Below are positions 7,413 through 13,715 of a stretch of 13,743 bases of DNA, piece after piece (position 1 is the stretch's first letter; every line of letters starts with the position of its first letter). Under the pieces are notes generated by a model. It saw only the letters and a list, made by a program, of their open reading frames with translations. It did no database searches and was not told the origin of the DNA. The DNA is taken from positions 1 through 13,743 of the forward strand of contig JAZNCH010000028.1 in assembly GCA_045587445.1 (NCBI GenBank), given 5' to 3'. The position numbers were made by a program, and so were the translations under genes. The stretch is from RGIG1995 sp045587445. GTDB lineage: Bacteria > Bacillota > Clostridia > Oscillospirales > CAG-272.

Positions 7413-9281
7413 TTATGAATCGAGGTTTGTTCTTTTTAGCCATACGGCGCAACGCGATTCATCGGACCATGTTTTACCTGCAGATGCATAATCAATAAGC
7501 TTTACTTTTTCGCCTGATTTAAGAGGCACTTCAAAACAAATATGAGCTTCTTTTATTTCAGGACAAAGTATTTCCTTGGCATCAACAACTTCCGATTCAT
7601 TACAAACAATCTCAAGAACTTGTTCGGGATCTGTAAGTCGTTTATCAGCAGCGAGAACGAGGGGTCCATACGTATATGCAGCAAATATGTCGCTGTTGAC
7701 TGCATCCTTTTGGGGTAGAACTCTTTTAACTTTCATAGGCATTTCAATAATGATTTCGTCGGAGTTGTTCCAAAGTGCGTTAAGGGTAGCATAACCCGAA
7801 GCAAAAGTTTCAACTTTTCCGTTATATGAAATAGTTGCTTTATCGCACCAAGCAGGAATTCTGAAAGCAATATCAAAAGATTCGCTTTTTTCGAGTTCGA
7901 GTTTCATTTTAACAGTGCCGTTATAAGGATATTCCGTATCAACGATAAATTTGACAGGTAAATTTTGCGGACTGACGGCAGAAATTACGCCTTTTTCGTA
8001 ATAATTTATTACAATTTTATTATTACCGTTCATTAATGCGATTTCGGGAATAACACCTGCACCTGCCGCACCGATACAAGCACAACAACCGTAGAACGTA
8101 TTGTTAAGCAAAATATTAAAACCACCGGTGAGTCTGCCTCGTTTGTTGGCAACGAGGGGAGAATAGCTGTCAAAGGGTAATATTTGTATGAAAGTGTCGA
8201 AATCATCCCTTTTTCCGGGGATACGCATAGTATTAAATGAGCCTCTAAATGCATTGTAGAATGACTGTTCAATTATATCGGCATAGGCGGAGTTGCCTGT
8301 AAGCTCAAGTAATTGTGATGCAAACTTCATCAATGTAACCGTAACGCAGGTTTCTTGATTAATCCCCGTATAATCCGTTTGTGTTTGCTTTATGGCGGTA
8401 TGGTCAAAAAGCTCATTAGTACATCCGCAGCAACCGGTTATACTGAGTTCATTTTTGATAATGTTAGCACCGAGGTTTATTATAGCGGTTTTGTATTTTT
8501 CAATTCCCGTAATATAATAAAATTGCAAAAGTCCTTCAAAGCAAGATAACATTTCATAGGCTTTGGTAACTGGATAATTATGCGGAGATACGTTTTTGTA
8601 GGCGAGTTCAATGAGATTATCCGAAAGAATAAACCCTGTTGAAATAATATATTCGGCAAATTCAAAATATTTTTTATCACCTGTTAATCTGTAAAGACGT
8701 ACCATTGGCTCTAAAATTGAGCAAGAGTTAAGTCCTTCCCAGTTTTTTGAGCATTGGCGAATATCAAGCTTGTTTGGTCCAATGCGTTCGATTATGTAAT
8801 CTGCTTGTTTGCGCATAGAGCAGATGATTTCATTGTAAAGTTCATTATTCTCGCAAATTTCAAGGAAATACATCATACCGAGCATGACGTATTTTCTGCC
8901 CCAAAGGTCCCATCTGATAAATTCCTCTTCTACGGAATATCCCGAGATTCTTCCGTATTCATCTTGCGTTGAAAGAATATCGCGAATACTGTTTTCGAGT
9001 ATGTTGTATATTTCTTTGTTTTTTGTATAACGGACAACCATAGATGCACCGCGCATCATTTTGCCCCAATATTCACTTCTCCAGGATACAAACCAATCAC
9101 CGCATCCATCTTTATGAGCACGGAAGACATCGACAAAGTTTTTCCACAAAGAGACGTCATAAAGTTGATTGCGTTCTATAAACTCAATAGATTCTTTTAA
9201 CGTTTTTGAAAAATACATATTGAGCTCTTGCGGTTTGATGAGTTCTTTTAGCACTTTTTCATCAATAACATTCTTGACCAT
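7413..9281 (-). CDS. GH127-type (DUF1680) glycoside hydrolase, putative beta-L-arabinofuranosidase
   Basis: This 622-residue protein has the layout of the GH127/DUF1680 family: an N-terminal alpha/alpha barrel (about 20-425) and C-terminal beta-sandwich regions. Characterised members release beta-L-arabinofuranose using a zinc-held cysteine nucleophile. The residues expected for that centre can be seen: E290 in NELF, E310 and C312 in the ETC motif, and the C399-C400 pair in GCCACIG. No signal peptide is evident, so action in the cytoplasm on imported oligosaccharides is inferred. The start at 9281 is chosen because AAGGAAGGTG lies 6-7 nt upstream; the reading frame is open for another 32 codons but that stretch contains the promoter. 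It is monocistronic, with no sugar transporter or regulator beside it. Substrate is uncertain, since the family also holds members acting on other sugars. Confidence 0.83.
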   Translation of the reverse strand: MVKNVIDEKVLKELIKPQELNMYFSKTLKESIEFIERNQLYDVSLWKNFVDVFRAHKDGCGDWFVSWRSEYWGKMMRGASMVVRYTKNKEIYNILENSIRDILSTQDEYGRISGYSVEEEFIRWDLWGRKYVMLGMMYFLEICENNELYNEIICSMRKQADYIIERIGPNKLDIRQCSKNWEGLNSCSILEPMVRLYRLTGDKKYFEFAEYIISTGFILSDNLIELAYKNVSPHNYPVTKAYEMLSCFEGLLQFYYITGIEKYKTAIINLGANIIKNELSITGCCGCTNELFDHTAIKQTQTDYTGINQETCVTVTLMKFASQLLELTGNSAYADIIEQSFYNAFRGSFNTMRIPGKRDDFDTFIQILPFDSYSPLVANKRGRLTGGFNILLNNTFYGCCACIGAAGAGVIPEIALMNGNNKIVINYYEKGVISAVSPQNLPVKFIVDTEYPYNGTVKMKLELEKSESFDIAFRIPAWCDKATISYNGKVETFASGYATLNALWNNSDEIIIEMPMKVKRVLPQKDAVNSDIFAAYTYGPLVLAADKRLTDPEQVLEIVCNESEVVDAKEILCPEIKEAHICFEVPLKSGEKVKLIDYASAGKTWSDESRCAVWLKRTNLDS

Positions 9282-9311
9282 ATTGAACACCTTCCTTATT
9301 GTTATGACTGT

Positions 9312-9340
9312 ATTATAGCACTTAAAATTCGTTTTGTCTA
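9312..9340 (-). promoter_or_regulatory. SigA-type promoter of the GH127 gene
   Basis: On the minus strand, -35 box TAGACA (9340-9335), 17-bp spacer and perfect -10 box TATAAT (9317-9312). The leader to the ATG at 9281 is only about 25 nt and holds just the ribosome binding site. Confidence 0.82.
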
Positions 9341-9360
9341 TAACAATTGAATAATTAGTA

Positions 9361-9402
9361 AAAATAAAAGACTGCACAAATATTTTTGTGTAGTCATTTT
9401 AT
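9361..9402 (-). terminator. Intrinsic terminator of the amino-acid dehydrogenase gene
   Basis: On the minus strand the stem pairs GACT and CACAAA (9395-9385) with TTTGTG and AGTC (9380-9370), with one mismatch and a 4-nt loop. CTTTTATTTTTAC follows. Flanking AAAAT/ATTTT lets it act weakly in both directions. It separates the dehydrogenase from the GH127 promoter. Confidence 0.78.
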
Positions 9403-9412
9403 AAGGCTAAGA

Positions 9413-9511
9413 TTTCTTTGCCTATTTTCTTTCGGAAAAGAAAGGTCTGTACCGACAATAAAATGTGGTACAGACCAAGAGAATCAAGTTTTCTTTCCTT
9501 AAAAGAAAGTA
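9413..9511. repeat. Palindromic repeat copy between the dehydrogenase and GH127 genes
   Basis: Three hairpins lie in a row. The first is TTTCTTTGCCTATTTTCTT...AAAGAAAGG (9413-9445). The second is a 33-nt palindrome (9444-9476), GGTCTGTACC with GGTACAGACC around 13 nt, a perfect 10-bp stem with three further pairs possible inside. The third is CTTTC...GAAAG (9493-9509). The order and spacing match the array at 13412-13569: the second hairpin starts 46 nt before the next TTTCTTT in both places. The unit ends right at the stop codon of the dehydrogenase gene. Confidence 0.8.
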
Positions 9512-9513
9512 AG

Positions 9514-10551
9514 TTATCTTCTGCCCCAAATGCAGTCTTCAGCGAACTCTTCAGCGATAACGCCCTCAGGTCTGCCTGTAGCCTTGGATTCAGTGAGAAT
9601 ACGTTCAACGGTATTGTAGATGTTGTATACTTTCTTAAGAACTTCTTCTTCGTTGTAGTTGCCGGCAGCTTCGCCTGCGGCGTTGATTACGCCACCAGCG
9701 TTGATAATGAAGTCAGGAGCGTAGGCGATGCCTCTTGCCTTAAGAGCTTCACCGGAAGCGAGGTCAAGGATAACGTTGTTAGCTGCACCGGCAATTGCCT
9801 TACAGTTGAAGTTAGGAATAGTAGTGGGGTTAACAATAGCACCCATAGCGCAAGGAGCGAGAATATCACATTCCTGAGAAAGAATCTTGTCTGCGGGAAC
9901 GATTTCAGCACCGAACTTATCGCGGAGCTCTTCGAGGGGCGCCATATTATTACGGTTAGAAACATAAAGCTTTGCGCCTTCCTTAGCAAGGTGGTGGCAG
10001 AGGTCGAAACCAACCTTACCGATACCCTGAACGGCAATCTTCATACCGTTGAGGTTATCTGTGCCGAATACTACTTTTGCAGTAGCTTTGATACCCTGCC
10101 ATGTACCGATAGAAGTATAGGGGGAGGGGTCGCCGCTGATGTGGGGAAGACCGCAGATGTGCTTGGTCTTTCTTGCCATAATGAGAGCGTCGTTACAGTC
10201 TGTATTAACGTCTTCTGCTGTGATGTAGCAGCCGCCGAGAGCGTTTACAGCTTCAGCGAAAGCTTCGAACATAGCTTCTGTTTTCTGCGAGGGGTCAGCA
10301 ATAATAACGCCCTTACCGCCGCCGAAGTCAAGACCTGCAGCAGCATTCTTGTGAGACATACCGCGAGAGAGACGGAGAACATCAAAGAGAGCATCATCGC
10401 TTGATGCATAAGGGTAAAGACGGCAGCCGCCGATGGCAGGGCCTCTAACTGTATTATGTACTGCAATAATTGCCTGAAGGCCTGCTTTTTCATTGTTTAC
10501 GAACAATACTTTTTCATGTCCGCGTTCAACCATGGTTTCCATGAGTTTCAA
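9514..10551 (-). CDS. Leucine dehydrogenase-like amino-acid dehydrogenase (Glu/Leu/Phe/Val family)
   Basis: This 345-residue protein catalyses, by family, reversible oxidative deamination of a branched-chain or aromatic amino acid to its 2-oxo acid. The N-terminal substrate domain has GPAIGGCR (37-44), K68 in MSHKNAAAGL, K80 in GGGKGVI and D114 in ITAEDVN, which match the lysines and aspartate used by Bacillus leucine dehydrogenase. The Rossmann domain has GIGKVG at 176-181, and the APCAMGAIVN and AGAANN motifs are present. At the end of the second strand, where leucine dehydrogenase has TDIN, this protein has SNRN (198-201), so NADP(H) use is possible. The start is taken as TTG at 10551, 6 nt after GAGGTG (10563-10558); alternatives are an in-frame GTG at 10560, inside that site, and an ATG three codons later. 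It stands alone with its own promoter. Leucine versus phenylalanine preference cannot be settled here. Confidence 0.88.
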   Translation of the reverse strand: MKLMETMVERGHEKVLFVNNEKAGLQAIIAVHNTVRGPAIGGCRLYPYASSDDALFDVLRLSRGMSHKNAAAGLDFGGGKGVIIADPSQKTEAMFEAFAEAVNALGGCYITAEDVNTDCNDALIMARKTKHICGLPHISGDPSPYTSIGTWQGIKATAKVVFGTDNLNGMKIAVQGIGKVGFDLCHHLAKEGAKLYVSNRNNMAPLEELRDKFGAEIVPADKILSQECDILAPCAMGAIVNPTTIPNFNCKAIAGAANNVILDLASGEALKARGIAYAPDFIINAGGVINAAGEAAGNYNEEEVLKKVYNIYNTVERILTESKATGRPEGVIAEEFAEDCIWGRR

Positions 10552-10587
10552 AGGAATCACCTCTTAAAAAATTTAGAATAAAAAATA

Positions 10588-10658
10588 TTAAAGGCATGGA
10601 AAAATCGAGACTAATTAAACGTCAAATAAAGCCTTTAAGTAACACCTATTTCTTCCAT
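10588..10658 (-). promoter_or_regulatory. Structured leader of the dehydrogenase gene with interleaved pairings
   Basis: Read on the minus strand, the leader contains ATGGAA (10658-10653, call it a), TTAAAGGC (10638-10631, b), TTCCAT (10601-10596, a') and GCCTTTAA (10595-10588, b'). The order a-b-a'-b' gives either a pseudoknot or two mutually exclusive hairpins. The b-b' stem is a perfect 8 bp and is followed by TATTTTTTATTC, like a weak terminator. The a-a' stem can grow to 10 bp with one bulged C. No known riboswitch class was recognised. Confidence 0.35.
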
Positions 10659-10675
10659 ACAAAAAATATGAGAAT

Positions 10676-10704
10676 ATTTTATCACACTTTTTTTTCAATT
10701 GCAA
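10676..10704 (-). promoter_or_regulatory. SigA-type promoter of the dehydrogenase gene, with upstream A-tracts
   Basis: On the minus strand, -35 box TTGCAA (10704-10699), 17-bp spacer and -10 box TAAAAT (10681-10676). The expected start near 10669 gives a leader of about 110 nt. Runs of 7-8 A occur at 10688-10695 (in the spacer), 10707-10713, 10728-10734 and 10739-10745, which could act as an UP element or bend the DNA. The divergent region 10746-10835 is AT-rich and shows nothing else recognisable. Confidence 0.72.
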
Positions 10705-10835
10705 TATTTTTTTGCATAAAAATTCAATTTTTTTCGCATTTTTTTGTGAATAAAAAATGAAGGAAAATATGTATATTTTATAGGCAGAAAAATATTGATG
10801 TGAATGCTAGAGGCGAATTTTTTTTGATTATTAGG

Positions 10836-10864
10836 TTGAATTAGTTATGTTTTTGTAGTATAAT
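10836..10864 (+). promoter_or_regulatory. SigA-type promoter of the metallo-hydrolase gene
   Basis: A -35 box TTGAAT (10836-10841), 17-bp spacer and perfect -10 box TATAAT (10859-10864). The short leader (about 25 nt) carries only the ribosome binding site. Confidence 0.83.
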
Positions 10865-10895
10865 ACAAAAAAAGAAAAAAGGAAAGGTAAATGAG

Positions 10896-11759
10896 ATGAA
10901 CATAAAAATAACAGACGTAAGATGTCAATTGGGAGATGCTTCGTTTCTGCTTGATGACGGAAAGACAAGCATTTTATATGATACAGGTTTTGGTTTTACC
11001 GGATATGCCGTTGCTGAAAATATAAAAAAAGTTTTGGGAGACCGTGAGCTTGATTATATTTTCTTGACGCATTCGCATTATGACCACGCACTCGGAAGCC
11101 CCTATATTTTGAGAAAATATCCGACTGCAAAGGTTGTAGCCGGAAGTTACGCAGAGGGGATTTTTAAACGCGACGGTGCAAAAAGAACTATGAGGGAGCT
11201 TGATTCAAAATATGCCGAAAAATGCGGGGTTACGGATTATGAGTTTCTTGGCGATGAACTGAAGGTGGATATTGCCGTTGACGATGGAGATATTATTCAA
11301 GCGGGGGATATGAAATTTAAAGTTTTAAGTCTTCCGGGGCATACTCGTTGCTCGATTGGATTTTATTGTGAAAAAGAAGGGTTATTCCTTTCATGCGAAT
11401 CAATTGGTGTGTATGACGGGAAAGAAACGATTATTCCGTCATATCTTGTAGGATACGGTGCGTCTATTTCGTCGATTGAAAAGGTTAAAAAACTTAATAT
11501 TAACTCTATTGTAGTACCGCATTTTGGTTTGCTCGATAAGAAGCAAACAGAATTCTTCTTAAATAATATGAAGCCGGCAGCAGAACAACTGGCACAAGAA
11601 TTAGTTGACAGTATTAAAAAAGGTTATAGCGACGAAGAGATAATACAGCAATTAAAAAATAAGTATTTGCACGGATATACAAAGGATATATCCCCCGACG
11701 ATGCATTTAGCCTTAATTCATCAATAATGATTAAATTGATAAGAAACGAGCTTTTATAA
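10896..11759 (+). CDS. Metallo-beta-lactamase-fold hydrolase
   Basis: This 287-residue soluble protein has the metal-binding pattern of the metallo-beta-lactamase superfamily: H59-S-H61-Y-D63-H64, H149 in LPGHTRCS and H209 in VVPHFG. The fold normally binds two metals and uses an activated water to cleave thioesters, phosphoesters or lactones. At the place of the usual bridging aspartate the protein has SCES, with E168 the likely stand-in. The C-terminal part (about 212-287) is predicted helical and may cap the active site. The start has GGAAAGG (10881-10887) 8 nt upstream. An earlier ATG at 10891 stops after two codons. It is monocistronic with its own promoter and terminator, and neighbours give no clue to the substrate. 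It is not recognisable as a true antibiotic-degrading lactamase; no signal peptide is present. Confidence 0.85.
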   Translation: MNIKITDVRCQLGDASFLLDDGKTSILYDTGFGFTGYAVAENIKKVLGDRELDYIFLTHSHYDHALGSPYILRKYPTAKVVAGSYAEGIFKRDGAKRTMRELDSKYAEKCGVTDYEFLGDELKVDIAVDDGDIIQAGDMKFKVLSLPGHTRCSIGFYCEKEGLFLSCESIGVYDGKETIIPSYLVGYGASISSIEKVKKLNINSIVVPHFGLLDKKQTEFFLNNMKPAAEQLAQELVDSIKKGYSDEEIIQQLKNKYLHGYTKDISPDDAFSLNSSIMIKLIRNELL

Positions 11760-11770
11760 TATAATAAATA

Positions 11771-11818
11771 TTGGACACATTATAGAGGGAAATTCCCAAA
11801 TGATGTGTCCAACTTTTT
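11771..11818. terminator. Bidirectional terminator between the convergent metallo-hydrolase and MATE genes
   Basis: A perfect 10-bp stem TTGGACACAT (11771-11780)/ATGTGTCCAA (11803-11812) encloses a smaller GGGAA/TTCCC hairpin (11787-11797). CTTTTTATT follows on the plus strand and TATTTATT on the minus strand, so it can serve both converging genes. Confidence 0.93.
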
Positions 11819-11826
11819 ATTACAGT

Positions 11827-13202
11827 TTAATCGACGCTGTTTTTTGATTCAATGTGCAAATTTATTGCAGAAAGTACGTATTGAGCTATTGCATTAAGAA
11901 ACCAAGCGATAGGGTAAGACAGGTAAAGCATATAAAGTTTCGGATTTAGCGGGAAGATAAATAATATCCAAAGTATTCGCAAAGCGACGCCACAAGACAA
12001 GGAGATTGTCATTGACGTTGTAGACTTGCCAAGACCTCGCAGAACACCGCTTCCTACTTCAGCAAGTCCGCACATAAAATAGGTGGTTGCACAAATGCTT
12101 ATACGAGTTAGTCCTGCCGCAATGGCTCCCGAATGTCCCGGAACGTAGAGTCCAAGCAAAATAGGCCCCGCCAATACAGTAATTATCCCACAAGCGATAC
12201 CGGCTACTGCCACACAGGCTGTACAGTCAATAATGCATTTTTTCATACGCTTGTATTTCCGCGCACCTTTGTGCTGACCGACAAAGGTTACTGCCGCATG
12301 GTAAAAGGCAACTATGGGTTGATAAATATATCCCTCAAGATTAGCCGCCGCAGAGTTTCCCGCTACCACAACCTTTCCGAAGGAGTTTATTGTGCTTTGT
12401 ATCATAACGTTGGAAACAGAGGATATTACCCCTTGAATGCCGGCGGGAATACCTATACGAAGAATATCCGAAAGTTTTTGCTTGTCAATAGCCAACTTTT
12501 TTAAGGAGAGATGATAAGGGGCGTTGGTACGGAGCATATGTATTATAATAAGAATGCAGGAGAGATAGAATGAAGCTGCCGATGCAATTCCCACACCCAA
12601 TGCGCCTAAGTTAAAGACGAATATCATAACGGCGTTCAAAACAACATTTAAAACACCCGCAAGCAAAAGATATTTCATAGGGCGAGTGGTTTCTCCCGAT
12701 GAGCGAAGAATTGCCGCACAGTAGTTATAAATCATACTTGCGGGGATTCCGCAGAAATAGGCTGTCATATATGAAACGGCTTGGTCAAGCACTTCCGGTT
12801 CCGTACCCATAAGACTCAAAAACGGGCGTGCTCCGATTATTCCGACAGGCATAACGAGAACTCCGCATATTAATGCATGCAAAATTGAGGTGTGAACTGT
12901 TTTTTGAACACCGTCGTAATTTTTAGCTCCAATATCGTGTGCGGCACAAACGCCCGAGCCTAAAGAAAGATTTGTGAAAAGCATAGTGATAAGATTGATA
13001 AGTGCCCGCAAGAGCCTACAGCTGCTAAAGCAGTCTCACACTCTTGGGGAGTTGAACCGCCCCACCGACCTACCATAACCGTGTCGGCTGTATTGAAAAG
13101 CAGTTGCATAACTCCGGTTAGCATAAGAGGGAGTGCAAACCACAGAAGTTGAGGAATGATTTTGCCATCGGTAAAATCCTTGTTTTTTCTGTCACCAAAC
13201 AT
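11827..13202 (-). pseudogene. MATE-family multidrug/cation exporter, frameshifted
   Basis: MATE proteins are 12-helix inner-membrane antiporters that expel drugs or metabolites using a sodium or proton gradient. The N-terminal part starts at ATG 13202 behind AGGGAGA, and reads MFGDRKNKDFTDGKIIPQLL, then FNTADTVMVGRW, as in the family. After about residue 66 (AAVGSCG) the frame breaks. The remainder (ALINLITMLFTNLSLGSG onward, hydrophobic to the end) is in another frame. Adding one G to the run of three G at 13007-13005 (minus strand) would restore a continuous protein of about 458 residues, the usual family length. No other lesion was seen, so the mutation is recent or is a sequencing or assembly error. 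As it stands, only a 80-residue fragment would be made from the normal start. Promoter and terminator look intact. Confidence 0.85.
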
Positions 13203-13258
13203 AACAATTCTCCCTATAAATCTTTCGGTAAAAATCGAGCTGCCCAGATGCCACCCTT

Positions 13259-13286
13259 ATTATAGCATAAAGCCAATTAAAGTCAA
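13259..13286 (-). promoter_or_regulatory. SigA-type promoter of the MATE gene
   Basis: On the minus strand, -35 box TTGACT (13286-13281), 16-bp spacer and perfect -10 box TATAAT (13264-13259) preceded by TGC. The leader of about 50 nt to the ATG at 13202 shows no structure I recognise. Confidence 0.85.
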
Positions 13287-13332
13287 TAATTTATTTGAAT
13301 GTTTTTACGGACATTTAATGGTGCCTATCCCT

Positions 13333-13354
13333 ACAAATAATCAACATTATTTGT
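13333..13354. repeat. Perfect 9-bp AT-rich hairpin at the edge of the repeat array
   Basis: ACAAATAAT (13333-13341) and ATTATTTGT (13346-13354) are perfect reverse complements around CAAC. ACAAACCGGAGAAGAAAG follows, resembling the right half of the 33-nt palindrome of the adjacent array, so this may be an eroded further unit. Confidence 0.5.
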
Positions 13355-13411
13355 ACAAACCGGAGAAGAAAGTTTTTGGCCAAGAGTGATCCGAAAGAAA
13401 GCGGGAAAAAA

Positions 13412-13570
13412 GTAGGTTTGTACCGACATTAATAATCGGAACAAACCCATTATTTCAAGGTTTCTTTGCCTACTTTCTTGCTCAAAGAAAGTAGGTCTGT
13501 ACCGACAAAAATGCGAGGCACAGACCAAAGTGTTAAAAGGTTCTTTGCCTACTTTCTTCCTTAAAGAAAG
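13412..13570. repeat. Array of 79-bp-period palindromic repeats, interrupted by an insertion sequence
   Basis: Two 33-nt palindromes at 13415-13447 (GGTTTGTACC/GGAACAAACC) and 13494-13526 (GGTCTGTACC/GGCACAGACC) start exactly 79 bp apart. Each is followed after 14-15 nt by a second hairpin built on TTCTTTGCCTACTTTCTT, at 13462 and 13541, also 79 bp apart. The first of these is a perfect 11-bp stem, CCTACTTTCTT (13469-13479)/AAGAAAGTAGG (13485-13495). The last unit breaks off after AAAGAAAG at 13570, where the insertion sequence begins. The same modules occur at 9413-9511. Confidence 0.85.
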
Positions 13571-13639
13571 GGCTCTATAATAAATGTTGGGGTTAAACCA
13601 AGGAGCCTACGAAAAAAATAGAAAGAAAAAACAAAAAAA

Positions 13640-13715
13640 GTAGAGCATAATTGGAAGAAATCCGTTAAAATGGAATTGCTAAAGAACCATGAACGGAGGA
13701 ACCAATATGCTCTAC
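13640..13715 (+). promoter_or_regulatory. Long hairpin burying the transposase start codon
   Basis: The arm 13640-13654 (GTAGAGCATAATTGG) pairs with 13702-13715 (CCAATATGCTCTAC) over 14 bp with one bulged A, and the ATG (13707-13709) lies inside the stem. Within the loop, TCCGTT (13661-13666) pairs with AACGGA (13692-13697), covering part of the ribosome binding site, and ATGG (13670-13673) pairs with CCAT (13687-13690). The result is a nearly continuous stem-loop over the whole leader. Confidence 0.65.

Noticed and set aside
9418..10404. Long plus-strand open frame of 328 codons opposite the dehydrogenase gene.
   Set aside because: It is a shadow of the minus-strand gene, which has conserved catalytic motifs, promoter and ribosome binding site; the plus-strand frame starts in a repeat and has no recognisable motif.
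13005..13011. Programmed ribosomal frameshifting in the MATE gene.
   Set aside because: No slippery heptamer or stimulatory hairpin is apparent, and MATE exporters are not known to use frameshifting; a one-base loss explains everything.
13412..13570. CRISPR array, because of repeated units with regular spacing.
   Set aside because: Only two to three units, the 79-bp period consists entirely of related palindromes with no unique spacers, and no cas genes are nearby.
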